Below, piece by piece: positions 52,464-61,641 of a stretch of DNA of 64,000 nt. Under the pieces are notes generated by a model. It was not told the origin of the DNA and did no database searches. It saw only the letters and a program-made list of their open reading frames with translations. The position numbers were made by a program, and so were the translations under genes. The stretch's first letter is position 1; every line of letters begins with the position of its first letter. This stretch comes from Paraburkholderia dilworthii (GTDB taxonomy: Bacteria; Pseudomonadota; Gammaproteobacteria; Burkholderiales; Burkholderiaceae): contig NZ_AWZT01000038.1 in assembly GCF_000472525.1 (NCBI RefSeq), forward strand, positions 197-64,196, given 5' to 3'.

Positions 52464-53549
52464 ATGCAGGACTTTCCCATTTTCGATTCCCGCCACGCAC
52501 ATCACGCGCGGCTGGCAGATCTGCGCAGCGATACCGTCACTCGCCCGACCGAAGCCATGTATGCGTGCATGCGTGAGGCGCCAGTCGGCGATGATGGTCT
52601 CGATGGCGATCCGACCGTCCATGCGCTTGAAACCGCCGTTGCGGCGATGCTAGGCAAGGACGCCGGGCTCTATGTGCCCACCTGCACAATGGCGAACCTG
52701 CTCGCGGTGCTTGCTCATACGCAGCGGCACGAACAGGTACTGCTCGAATCGAGCGCCCATATGTTCACCACCGAGCGCGGCGGCTCGTTGCTTGCTGGCC
52801 TTGCTTACACGCCAATCGAAGGCGAGGCCGGCGCGATGGATCTGGGCCGGATGGAGGCGGCGGTCCGGCCGGGCTCATACAGGATCGGTGTGGGTCTCAT
52901 CGCGATGGAAACGTCACACAACAATGCCGGCGGCGCTGTATTGCCACTCGCACATATGCGAGACGTCCATGACATTGCGCAGCGGGCGGGTGTGGCCGTG
53001 CATATCGACGGAGCGCGCCTGATGAATGCGGCAGCCGCACTCGAAGTACCCGCGGCGACGCTTGCGCAATATGCCCAATCCGTTTCACTGTGTCTCTCGA
53101 AAGGTCTGAGCGCACCTGTCGGCGCGGTGCTCGCAGCGAGCGATGCTGCGATCGCCAGAGCGCGGGCATATCGGAAGATGCTTGGCGGCACCCAGCGCCA
53201 GGCTGGCATCATGGCCGCCGCCGGCCTTGAAGCCCTGCAGACGATGAGCAAGCGACTCGTGGACGACCACGCCAAGGCGCGCGCGCTCAGCACGCGTCTG
53301 AACGGTATCGGCGCGCCCTTGCCTTTTGCCGCGGGTAAACCTCAAACCAATATCGTGCAGGTACACGTCGGGGGAACAGGAATGTCCAGCCATCAATGGG
53401 TCAAAGCGCTAGCCGAATTGGGCGTACTGACTCGTCCGTGGGGCGAAAAAACTATCCGGTGCGTGACCCATCGCCATATTGACGATGCCGATATCAGTCA
53501 CACCGTCGATGCGTTCGCGCAGGTGTTAGAAAAGCAGGGGCAGGCATGA
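52464..53549 (+). CDS. ltaE: Low-specificity L-threonine aldolase (PLP enzyme)
   Basis: A 361-residue fold-type I PLP enzyme cleaving L-threonine, L-allo-threonine or other beta-hydroxy-alpha-amino acids to glycine and an aldehyde. It shows LADLRSDTVTRPTEAMYACMREAPVGDDGLDGDPTVHALE, VPTCTMANLLAVLAH, HIDGARLMNAAAAL with the ring-nitrogen Asp182, and the Schiff-base Lys213 in SLCLSKGLSAPVGAVL. An N-terminal extension of about 17 residues precedes the usual start. It lies in the importer operon, and its last bases overlap the amidohydrolase start (ATGA). The glycine it would make is the ligand of the riboswitch 6 kb upstream. Confidence 0.92.
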   Translation: MQDFPIFDSRHAHHARLADLRSDTVTRPTEAMYACMREAPVGDDGLDGDPTVHALETAVAAMLGKDAGLYVPTCTMANLLAVLAHTQRHEQVLLESSAHMFTTERGGSLLAGLAYTPIEGEAGAMDLGRMEAAVRPGSYRIGVGLIAMETSHNNAGGAVLPLAHMRDVHDIAQRAGVAVHIDGARLMNAAAALEVPAATLAQYAQSVSLCLSKGLSAPVGAVLAASDAAIARARAYRKMLGGTQRQAGIMAAAGLEALQTMSKRLVDDHAKARALSTRLNGIGAPLPFAAGKPQTNIVQVHVGGTGMSSHQWVKALAELGVLTRPWGEKTIRCVTHRHIDDADISHTVDAFAQVLEKQGQA

Positions 53550-54445
53550 ACAGACAGGCCGCTTCAACGGGCGTGCAGCACCACGTACCCGCCGACGCAT
53601 GCGACGCACACATCCATATCTTCAACGCCAGGTTCAGGCAGACGCTCGCAGCCGATGATATGTCGGCGGTGCCGACAACCGTTGACGACTATAGACAGGT
53701 TCAGCCGAGCTTCGGCACGACGCGCACCGTGATTGTCACCCCGCGGAATTACGATGTAGACAACACCGTCACGCTCGATGCGATACGCCAGCTTGGCATC
53801 GACCGGACGCGCGGCATTGCGACCATCCGGCCAGACATCAGCGATGGCGAACTGGACGCGCTAAACGCGGGCGGCATCCGCGGTATCCGGTTCACGCTCT
53901 ACACGCCCGACGATGCGCCCACCAGTTTTGAAATGGTCGAGACGTTGAGCCACCGGGTGCATGAGCTCGGCTGGCATCTACAACTGCACTGGACTGCCGC
54001 CCAGATCATCGAATACAGCGATTTGCTGGATCGCATTCCTACGGAATTCGTGTTCGATCATCTCGCGCGCCTGCCAATCCAGGCTGGACTAGCGCACCCT
54101 GCCAGACGACTTGTCGAACGATGGCTGACGACCGGTCGCGCGTGGCTCAAGCTGTCGGCACCTTATCTCGACTCACTGATCGGAGAGGCCGGCACGTTTT
54201 CGGATATGGACGCGATGGCCCAACATTGGATCAGTGTTGCTCCCGATCGCCTGGTCTGGGGCAGCGATTGGCCGCATACGTCAATGAGGCCAGGTCCGCA
54301 GCCATCAAACATCATTGCAGGTCTGAACCGATGGACTGAATGCGCGTCCACCCGCCGTCAGATCCTTGTGGATAACCCCGCGAGACTTTACGGCTTTAGC
54401 GACCCAACGAACCAGTTTGCCGCAGAGAGCCCGACGTTAAGGTGA
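53546..54445 (+). CDS. Amidohydrolase-family TIM-barrel hydrolase (PF04909 type)
   Basis: A 299-residue metal-dependent hydrolase: ACDAHIHIFNARF carries the HxH metal motif near residue 20, followed by DNTVTLDAIRQLGIDRTRGIATI, GIRGIRFTLY, FVFDHLARLPIQAG, WLKLSAPYLDSL and the Asp-containing WGSDWPHTSM near 250. The layout resembles 2-pyrone-4,6-dicarboxylate lactonase and sugar-lactone hydrolases. Its start overlaps the aldolase stop by four bases, so synthesis is coupled. It might process the aldehyde- or acid-derived product of the aldolase; substrate unknown. Confidence 0.85.
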   Translation: MNRQAASTGVQHHVPADACDAHIHIFNARFRQTLAADDMSAVPTTVDDYRQVQPSFGTTRTVIVTPRNYDVDNTVTLDAIRQLGIDRTRGIATIRPDISDGELDALNAGGIRGIRFTLYTPDDAPTSFEMVETLSHRVHELGWHLQLHWTAAQIIEYSDLLDRIPTEFVFDHLARLPIQAGLAHPARRLVERWLTTGRAWLKLSAPYLDSLIGEAGTFSDMDAMAQHWISVAPDRLVWGSDWPHTSMRPGPQPSNIIAGLNRWTECASTRRQILVDNPARLYGFSDPTNQFAAESPTLR

Positions 54446-54793
54446 ACGGCACTGGACATGATGTATGGACCTGCCGCACGTCAAGGTATACGTCATGGTG
54501 ACCACCGGCACGTTGTCGCGATACCCCAGCGAAACGTGCGAAGTGATCGAATCTCAGGTGGCACAAACTGCGTAATGGCGATTGCAACAGGCCGCGGCCG
54601 CGTCAACGGCAACGAGATCGAAGGGAAGGCCGATAGAAACCGCTGAAAAGTGTTTGCGTCCGCTGATCGAAAAATGGTTTGCGCCCACGCCGGCGATGCC
54701 AGCTGGCTTACCAGGGGACGCCTTGGCAGCGACAGGCGCCGGTGGCTAGAGTCCGCTATAGATTCGACCTCATGGCAGAAATGTCGCTTCGCT
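54446..54793. other. Intergenic region after the amidohydrolase gene
   Basis: About 350 bases between convergent genes. Only short frames without start sites; no clear terminator hairpin with a U-run was found. Confidence 0.4.
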
Positions 54794-55528
54794 TCATACG
54801 AAGCGACCGCCGCCATCGACATGCAGCACTTCACCATTCGTATATTCATTGCTCAGCAAAAATGCAATCGCGTCGCCAACTTCCTCCGGATACCCGATGC
54901 GGCCACCAGGTAAGGTGGCGCTTGCCTGAGCGAGAATCGCGGCACGATTTTCCGGGTCAAATACGTCGAACAGCGGCGTGTCCACGAACCCAGGCGAAAT
55001 CACATTGACTCGAACAGGTTTGAGCTCAAGCGCGAGCGACCGGGCGAGCGCTTCGACGCCGCGCACCGCAGAAGCGATCACCGAAGTGCCTTGCCCTGTT
55101 GGACGATCGGCGAGCTGTCCACTCGTCAGTACGATCGAGGCCGTAGGTGGCATCAGTGGCAACGCGGCCTTGATTGCGTAGACGGGCCCGGCGATGCGTT
55201 CGTGCAAAGCAGCCAGAAGCCGGTCCGGGTCGCTGTCGACCAGCTTGCCCGTAATGAAGCTGCCCGCGGTGACGACAAGGTGATCGACGCGCGTCATTGC
55301 CTCGAATAACGCTTCGACAGCATGTTTGTCCCCGATGTCGGCAACCGCTGTACGAGCGCCGCCAATCGTCCGCGCCGCGGCTTCGAGCCTCGAGCGGGTC
55401 CGCCCAACGAGCGTTATTTCGGCGCCCCTCGCTTTGGCCGCAGCCGCAGCCGCAAGGCCGATTCCCGAACTGCCGCCAAACACGATGACATGGGTGTCCC
55501 GGAGCGGCGATTGCATCGTAGATTTCAT
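54794..55528 (-). CDS. SDR-family oxidoreductase
   Basis: A 244-residue SDR: HVIVFGGSSGIGLAAAAAAKARGAEITLVGRTRSRLEAAARTIG at the N-terminus with NADP-type Arg, HLVVTAGSFITGKL in place of NNAG, and SIVLTSGQLADRPTGQGTSVIASAVRGVEALARSLALEL, where the usual Tyr-x-x-x-Lys is replaced by VIASAVR-like residues. The missing catalytic Tyr and Lys are notable. The ending GEVLHVDGGGRFV is family-typical. Start chosen at 55528 (GAG upstream; the frame opens at 55621). It is divergent from the frameshifted LysR gene, its probable former regulator. Confidence 0.82.
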   Translation of the reverse strand: MKSTMQSPLRDTHVIVFGGSSGIGLAAAAAAKARGAEITLVGRTRSRLEAAARTIGGARTAVADIGDKHAVEALFEAMTRVDHLVVTAGSFITGKLVDSDPDRLLAALHERIAGPVYAIKAALPLMPPTASIVLTSGQLADRPTGQGTSVIASAVRGVEALARSLALELKPVRVNVISPGFVDTPLFDVFDPENRAAILAQASATLPGGRIGYPEEVGDAIAFLLSNEYTNGEVLHVDGGGRFV

Positions 55529-55630
55529 TGTTTTCTCGTCAACGAAGTGAAGGTGGATGAACGTTACGCCATTCCGTAACGCCGCGGAATGCGCGAGAAT
55601 TGCATATAGCTCATTCCACAAGGGAATCTC

Positions 55631-56546
55631 TTGGATTCACTTCTATCTATGCGGTTGTATGCGCGTGCGGTCGAACTAGGCAGTCTTTCAGCAGTCGCCA
55701 GGGAGGAGAACATCGGCCAGCCGACGATGAGCAAGATGATTTCCGCGCTCGAGAAGGACTTGGGCGTTCGGCTGCTTCAAAGGACAACGACAAGCCTGAC
55801 GCCGACTGAAGAAGGTCGACGGTATTACGAGCGGTGCAAGCAGATTCTTGAAGAGTATGCCGATGCTGTCGCGGACGTCCGGGGGCAGACCCAACGACCG
55901 ATAGGCAAGCTGGCAGTTAGCGCGCCAATGGGGCTTGGCGAACTGCGCCTCAATGCCCTGGTTCTCAAGTTTCTGGAAATGTATCCTGAGATCGAAATCG
56001 AATTGAACCTGACCGATCGCATCATCGATCTGGTTGACGACGGAATCGACGTCGCCATCCGCATCGGCGACGAACTTCCGCCCAACGCCATCGCGCGTGA
56101 CATCGCGTGGTCCTCACGATTGCTGGTCGCGACGCCCAAATACGTCGAACGCGCACCTCGCATTCGCAGGCCAGAGGATTTACTCGAGCATCCGCACATA
56201 GGATATGCCCGCGCCGCCACCGGCACTCGGCTCGAATTCTCCAATGGCAAGGAAAAGGTCGTCGTTCCGGCTGAGGGACGATACCGCGTGAACAGCTCGC
56301 TGGCCCTGCGTGAATGTTTTCTAAGGAGCCGGCGTAGGCAGCGCTCCGGCATGGCTTGTTCAGGATCTAATCGATGCAGGCAAGCTCGTCCCGCTGCTAG
56401 CCACATGGGACCTGCCGCGGCACACAGTTCACCTGATATCGCCGTCGCGCAGATATCAGCCGCTGAGGGCCCGTGTTTTCCTGCAGTTCATGGCCGAACA
56501 TATTCCGAAGCTACCGGGCCTTCATGCATCTACGATTGCGGCCTAG
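55631..56546 (+). pseudogene. LysR-family regulator with a +1 frameshift
   Basis: Frame 2 from 55631 encodes a normal LysR start (MDSLLSMRLYARAVELGSLSAVARE, TMSKMISALEKDLGVRLLQRTT) and most of the effector domain up to VNSSLALRECFL near 56323. The rest lies in the next frame from 56325, GAGVGSAPAWLVQDLIDAGKLV, ending with FLQFMAEHIPKLPGLH at a stop at 56544-56546. Removing one A from CTAAGGA (56321-56327) rejoins the frames into a full-length protein of about 304 residues. So it is either a recent mutation or a sequencing error. The uninterrupted frame continues meaninglessly to 56830. Confidence 0.8.
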
Positions 56547-56798
56547 AACTCGCTGGCGCATATAAGCGAATTTTCCGACTTCAGCGATACGTAAGCTACG
56601 GAGGCGCGGCCCCAGTTGATTCTGGCCGCTGCTCCGCAGGTTTCGGACATTCGCACTTGCGCCCGACGACTGACATGGGTCGATCGCAGGCGTCGCCGCT
56701 CGGCCCGGAAGCAGACATCGCCGCGATGACTCACGAAGTCGTGACGGTGTTTGTGCAGAAGCGACGTCAACGCATTCGTGAGACACGTGTCCAGGCGC

Positions 56799-57170
56799 TC
56801 ATCGGGCCAGGTAGAAATCAAGAGGGATAAGCTCGACGGCCCATCCGCCTTCTTCGCCCAGCGTGGCCGCCGGGTGCATGGAGGCGATGCGCAACGCCTC
56901 GTCACGGCTATCCGCCTCGATGACGAACAGGCCGCCCACGACTTCCTTCGACTCGGTGTAGGGCCCATCGGTGACGTGCGTCTTGCCACTGCGCGGGCGG
57001 AGCGTCCTCCAGTTGTCCAGATCGCCAAGCGACGCGGAAATCAGAACCTTGCCGGTAGCCCGCATCTTCTCGTCCAATGCGGGGCATTGGCTCACCAAGT
57101 CCTTGACGTCGTCTGGCGCCATCGCGGCGAATTTTTCGGGGGTGAAGTAGGCCAAGCCGAGATATTTCAT
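56799..57170 (-). CDS. YCII-family (DGPF-domain) protein
   Basis: A 123-residue small protein of the YCII/DGPF family: MKYLGLAYFTPEKFAAM at the N-terminus, LDEKMRATGKVLISASLGD, RSGKTHVTDGPYTESKEVVGGLFVIEADSRDEALRIASMHPAA. In these proteins the DGPF (here DGPYTESKE) segment and a His-Pro near the end are conserved. Relatives usually sit next to ECF sigma factor genes; none is adjacent here. Function of the family is unclear. Confidence 0.88.
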   Translation of the reverse strand: MKYLGLAYFTPEKFAAMAPDDVKDLVSQCPALDEKMRATGKVLISASLGDLDNWRTLRPRSGKTHVTDGPYTESKEVVGGLFVIEADSRDEALRIASMHPAATLGEEGGWAVELIPLDFYLAR

Positions 57171-57328
57171 GGGAGATCCTTAGGGTGCGGATGCATTGAC
57201 GACGAAGCTGATGACCGAAAATCGACAATCTTCTTGGAGAGTTTGTAGCAGGTCTCGCCAGCCTGTCCGCTTTGGAGTCGCGTGCTGCCCGACCGCCGGG
57301 CTCGTGCGGCACATGCGGATGGCATGAG

Positions 57329-57502
57329 GCAGTGGCCGGCCCCTATCTGCCGTTGGGCGACCAGGGAATCCTGCCGTTAAAGCGGCTGCACTATTCGGGA
57401 ACCCGACGGACGAGTTGTGCGCACGATGTGGCCAGAGCCGAAGTCCAGTTCGAGGTTTCGATCAGGCGTCCAAACGCCGTGTCCTGGTCTTTTCTAGTTC
57501 GG
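57329..57502 (+). repeat. 174-bp direct repeat, copy B
   Basis: Same orientation as copy A at 45788-45961, with 15 mismatches in 174 positions by eye and no gaps, plus little similarity beyond. It falls in an open frame at 57272-57805, but that frame has no ribosome site and its counterpart around copy A ends differently, so a coding role is not supported. The sequence may be a dispersed intergenic element of the genus. Confidence 0.85.
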
Positions 57503-57801
57503 CGGTCGCGAATAACCAGTCTGATGCGGCCAATACATCGTCGTCATAATGCCCATTTTATATTTACCTTTGGCCGCGAGATCGTGAGCGATGCACAGCG
57601 CGCGCGAGCAGTTATCGAAAAAGTCGTGAGAAAAGATTCTCTCCGGGCAAACAGCGATGCCGCCGCCAGTGGGCAATCCATTTTTAACCTAGACTTGAAT
57701 GGCACGCTTCGCGACGTGCTTCCTGAGACGAAGGTCGTCGCCAGCGAGCGCTCAGCTAGCGGCCCGTCTTCGCGCAGCAACCGTGACTCGTGGAGGCAAT
57801 C

Positions 57802-58155
57802 ATGATGCGGGCAATCTGCACACTTCTTTCGCTTGCTGGCCTTTTCGGCGCGAGTATGAACGCGTTGGCTGCCCCTATACGGATCGAGTCTGGCACCTAT
57901 GGCGCGAATTGTGGCGCTCATCATGGCAATGCGACTCGTGCGTTGGCTCTACGCTGTAACGCCGTCGATACCTGCCACTATCCGGTTTCCTTGCCGGCGG
58001 CCTCTCGTAGTCGAAATGCTTGCAAAGCCGATTTCGTTGCCGAATGGACGTGCGGCCCGGGAGAGTTCCATCAAGCAGCGGTCAGATCTGCCTCGAATGA
58101 TAACGGGGGAATTCTAGTGCTGACTTGCGTTCCGTCCACCGGTGCAGGCAAATAA
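57802..58155 (+). CDS. Small secreted cysteine-containing protein, lectin-like pattern
   Basis: A 117-residue protein with GGAGG 5 bases before the ATG at 57802 (the next Met, at 57805, is equally possible). Signal peptide: LLSLAGLFGASMNALAA, with cleavage near residue 24. The mature part reads ESGTYGANCGAHHGNATRALALRCNAVDTCHYPVSL, then ACKADFVAEWTCGPGEFH and LVLTCVPSTG, with six or so paired-looking Cys. The YG...C...C...C..C spacing recalls the rhamnose/galactose-binding (SUEL) lectin fold, which I offer only as a possibility. Burkholderia relatives are annotated as hypothetical. Likely periplasmic or exported. Confidence 0.6.
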   Translation: MMRAICTLLSLAGLFGASMNALAAPIRIESGTYGANCGAHHGNATRALALRCNAVDTCHYPVSLPAASRSRNACKADFVAEWTCGPGEFHQAAVRSASNDNGGILVLTCVPSTGAGK

Positions 58156-58487
58156 CCGATTCGACAGCGGCAGGCGTCTGATCCGCGCTTCATCGGCACG
58201 ACGTGCGCCATGTTTCTTCCTGTTTCGCGCGAGCGCCTAGCGTTGCGCGAGGGGAGCGAGTCGCTTCATGAACCGACTACTTTCTCGAAGCACGACTCGT
58301 CGTACTATAGCAGCCACGTGCCCGGACGGCTCGATGTCATGGACGCGCAAGTGATTACGTGCATGTTCTGTGAGGCATACCGGAAACGGCGAGCCAATGT
58401 GCGATCGCCTAATCCGTCGTGAGTGCAGTGAGCGAGCGGTATGCCAACGTCGCAAATCGCGACACCCGTCGGCTTTGCCCCCAATCG
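58156..58487. other. Intergenic region before the serine hydrolase (convergent side)
   Basis: About 330 bases with no supported gene on either strand. No clear terminator seen. Confidence 0.4.
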
Positions 58488-60356
58488 TCAGATCCGCGCG
58501 TAGATAGAACTGCCAATCGTGAGCGTCGTCGCACTGATCGACGCAAAACGGATCTCGTAGAGGTCGCGTCCAAAATTGCCCGGCACTTTGATCGACATGC
58601 CGCCGAGCGTATCGCTCACCGGCACCAACAGTTGGTAGCGAATATCTTCGTTGCCGTACAGCACGTAGCCCGGAAGTTCAGCGAGCGTTGCGAAAAACGC
58701 CGGCGGATTGCCAAGAACAACAATCGGAACGGCGCTCGGGGAGTCGTTGGTCAAGGTCCATTGCGTGCCGAGGCGCTGCTGCCACGCGCTGTCGAGCGCA
58801 GCCCGCGGTGCGAGTTGCTGACCGACCGGCAGCGTCAGATACGCGTAGCCCGCGCCCGGCACGACCCGCTTCATCAGATAGCGATAGTCGAACGCATTTC
58901 CTTCGCTGTCGTTGCCAGACACGACTGTGAAGCGATACGACGCCGTATCTGTATCGCTCCACCACCAGCCGTCGCTGCGGTGCTGGTACTCACCGATCTG
59001 CGCCCAGCCTCGCGTATTGGCGTCCCACTGGTTGATCTGCAGACTACCGTCCGCATTGGCGAGCACCTGATACGGCGAATCGGAATTGCCGTAGATGCCC
59101 GCGCCGCTCGCAATGCCCGGCCCCGATACGACCGGCGGCGCCGTGGTACCGAGCTTCGCCGGCAGAGACGAAATCGTGCCGTCTTCCTTCAACGCCGACA
59201 GCACCAACGTTTCCGCAATCGCGCGAGCGTTGTATCCCGCATTGCCGGTCACGAGCAGCGCGAACTGCGAGTCGGGCACAACGAAAAATTCGGTCGCATA
59301 GAACGCAGTGCCTCCGTCCTTTTCCCAGCCGAGCACGCCTGCGGCGTTCAGCGCCGGCTGTACGACGCTGTCCCAGCCGAGACCCCAGCGCCATTCCGGC
59401 GACGGGTTAATCGTCAGGCTTTTCGTCTGATCCGTGCCCATCTGCGCGATGCCCGCCGCGGACACGATGCGCCGTCCCTGGAACACGCCGCCGCCGTAGA
59501 TCATCTGCGCGAGATTCATCATGTCGACGGGCGTCGAACTCAGTCCGCCGGTCGCATACGCATTGACGAATTCCTGATGCTGCGTGCCGTTCACGTACGG
59601 CAGCGAGAACGATCCGCTGGAAGGCACACTCGTCAGATAGCTGGAGTGCGTCATCTTCAGCGGCGCGAGAATCTCTGACTGGACGAAGTCCGCAAAGCTC
59701 TGCCCCGTCATGGCAAGCACGATCTGTTCGACCATCGTGAAGCCGTCGTTGCAATAGACGGCCAGTTCACCGGGCAGATGCTTCAGGTGCGAGTTGGCGA
59801 GTTCGGCCTGGGTGTCGGCGGCGTAGCCGGCAACCGGCTCGAACGTAAAGAGATCGCGCCCATTCGTGCCGGGCAGACCGGATGCATGCGACAGCAGATG
59901 ACGCGTGGTGATCTGCGCGTATTCCGGCGACAGCATCGTGAAGGTCGGTAGATATTTGACGATCGGCGTGTCGAGCGTGATCAGCCCACGATCAACGAGG
60001 ATCGCCGCCGCCAGCGCCGGGAACAACTTACTGACCGATCCGATGTTAAAGCGCGTCTGCGGCGTCGCCTTGATCTGCCCCGGCACCGAAGCCACTCCGA
60101 ACGCCTGCTGCCAGACCACCGTATTGCCCTTAACCATCGCGACCGATATCGCCGCGATGGGATTCGACGGATCGCTGATCGCCTGCTGGATCATCTGCTG
60201 ACCAAGCGCAATGGTCTGCTGATAAGGCACCGAATGGATGTCGTCGTTGCCGCAACCGGGCAGCGCCGCCGCGAGCACCCCGGCGCCGGTGTAACCGAGA
60301 AACTGCCGCCGGCCTGCGCTGAAAGGACCCTTCTGATTGCGGTTACACCTGGCCAC
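58488..60356 (-). CDS. Serine hydrolase, class C beta-lactamase-like, with C-terminal extension
   Basis: A 622-residue exported protein. The N-terminus has a twin-arginine signal (RRQFLGYTGAGVLAAALPGC), in which LPGC is also a lipobox, so a Tat-exported lipoprotein anchored at Cys35 is likely. The penicillin-binding-like domain (about 45-400) has the nucleophile motif SVSK (Ser107, Lys110) and YCN (Tyr201). A C-terminal extension (about 410-622) carries an unassigned beta-rich domain. Such proteins include esterases, D-aminopeptidases and penicillin-binding relatives; substrate unknown. No neighbour suggests a pathway. Confidence 0.85.
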   Translation of the reverse strand: MARCNRNQKGPFSAGRRQFLGYTGAGVLAAALPGCGNDDIHSVPYQQTIALGQQMIQQAISDPSNPIAAISVAMVKGNTVVWQQAFGVASVPGQIKATPQTRFNIGSVSKLFPALAAAILVDRGLITLDTPIVKYLPTFTMLSPEYAQITTRHLLSHASGLPGTNGRDLFTFEPVAGYAADTQAELANSHLKHLPGELAVYCNDGFTMVEQIVLAMTGQSFADFVQSEILAPLKMTHSSYLTSVPSSGSFSLPYVNGTQHQEFVNAYATGGLSSTPVDMMNLAQMIYGGGVFQGRRIVSAAGIAQMGTDQTKSLTINPSPEWRWGLGWDSVVQPALNAAGVLGWEKDGGTAFYATEFFVVPDSQFALLVTGNAGYNARAIAETLVLSALKEDGTISSLPAKLGTTAPPVVSGPGIASGAGIYGNSDSPYQVLANADGSLQINQWDANTRGWAQIGEYQHRSDGWWWSDTDTASYRFTVVSGNDSEGNAFDYRYLMKRVVPGAGYAYLTLPVGQQLAPRAALDSAWQQRLGTQWTLTNDSPSAVPIVVLGNPPAFFATLAELPGYVLYGNEDIRYQLLVPVSDTLGGMSIKVPGNFGRDLYEIRFASISATTLTIGSSIYARI

Positions 60357-61016
60357 GGCATTCCCCTTTGTTCAAGTTTCCCGGACGTGCAAGAAGCACT
60401 TTTCTTCAAGCACGGCGCCGCCAACGCGGCAAAGGCGGCAAAGGCGGCAAAGGCAATCTTCGCAATTCGGTGCAGTGGCACGGCGTTCCTGAATGCGCCA
60501 CCCTGCGCCAAATCATAGCTGTGCGATGCGCGCGCGGGTAGTGACGTGTCGAGATGCCATGAAACTTTGGCTCCAGAGTGCGCACAACGAGTCCCCGGCA
60601 CCTGCTCGGTTCAGCCGGCCAGTTCGTGCACGATATCCACATATGGTTCCAGCCAGTTCGCGAATCCCGAGGGTGGCGTAATCGAGGTTCGGGAAACGGG
60701 CCAATACTTCCGTTCCAGCGGGTTCGTCAGCCACACATTTAAGCTTGGCATGGGCCAACCGCTGCAGAACTCCACCGTGACGTCCCTAGGGAAAGTTCGG
60801 CATCGCGTATCTCGCGATGAGGGTCCGTCAGAAGAGACAAGCTAACAGGAACATCATAGTCGCCTTACCGCGCGCGATGATCGTCCAGCGGAAAATGCGG
60901 CGACCGGCACAAGACTAACGAAGTTCGCCGCAGACGCATCGCACCGTTAGTTCACCGCAACGGTCCGTGTTATCGAGCCCGAGAGTGTGTCGCGAGTTTC
61001 GAGACTTCCGTGACAT
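60357..61016. other. Intergenic region with a short 9-base tandem repeat
   Basis: About 660 bases without a supported gene. Three copies of CGGCAAAGG lie at 60427-60453. Frames such as 60234-60518 are extended by this low-complexity stretch and lack a ribosome site. Confidence 0.4.
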
Positions 61017-61547
61017 TCAACCGCTTGAAAGCGTGGGGCGCTTCATACTCATAAGCTCTGTCACTTCATGCCGGTCACCCGCGGATGAGATCGGAACAGT
61101 CAACCATTTCCCGTCAGGGTACGCTCTGGCTTCATCGTAGAGCTTGACCAGCTGTGGGCTCCAGAAATAACGCCGCGCCTCAAACTTCTCTCGCTCAGCT
61201 CGACCCAGGACCACCAGAACCGAAAACAGCTTGTATGCCGGCAGGAAGGTGCAGAGCGCCTTGGTCTTCTTGTAGCGAAGGGACCAGCCGCGTTTCTTGC
61301 CACCATAGAGCCAATCTGGTGCGAAGACACCGGTGTAGGATGCCTCGATCCATCTCTGCAGCTCGGTCCAATGCCCAAACGCCTCCCGCCCCATCCAGCC
61401 GCGGATAGTACGCTCATCGGGCGGTGAAGATTTGTCGGTGATCCTGTCGCCGATCTCGGGGGACTGTTTCACGTTGCTTTCCTCTTCCTCTTCATGGGTG
61501 AATGTTCCTGGTGGTGCCGGTCTTTTCATTTTCCGAAGATCTTTCAT
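61017..61547 (-). CDS. DUF3788-family protein
   Basis: A 176-residue protein, or shorter if one of the later starts is used; the acidic first 40 residues look non-conserved. The DUF3788 core is FAPDWLYGGKKRGWSLRYKKTKALCTFLPAYKLFSVLVVLGRAEREKFEARR followed by YDEARAYPDGKWLTVPI and MKRPTLS. This family's proteins are of unknown function, small and cytoplasmic. No operon partner: the DUF417 gene ends 94 bases upstream. Confidence 0.75.
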   Translation of the reverse strand: MKDLRKMKRPAPPGTFTHEEEEESNVKQSPEIGDRITDKSSPPDERTIRGWMGREAFGHWTELQRWIEASYTGVFAPDWLYGGKKRGWSLRYKKTKALCTFLPAYKLFSVLVVLGRAEREKFEARRYFWSPQLVKLYDEARAYPDGKWLTVPISSAGDRHEVTELMSMKRPTLSSG

Positions 61548-61641
61548 GAACCTGTCGCAGGAGATTTAAATGCTTGCAAGACATTCTCGTATCTTCTCCA
61601 GGCCGAACAAGCCAGTCCGGATATCCGGCCTTCTGTTCAGG

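Noticed and set aside
57272..57805. A 177-residue open frame containing repeat copy B
   Set aside because: No ribosome site, and the similar frame around copy A ends differently; the shared part is the dispersed repeat, so a coding role is not supported.
60427..60453. Three tandem copies of a 9-base unit
   Set aside because: Too short and too few for a CRISPR or VNTR call; mentioned only in the intergenic entry.
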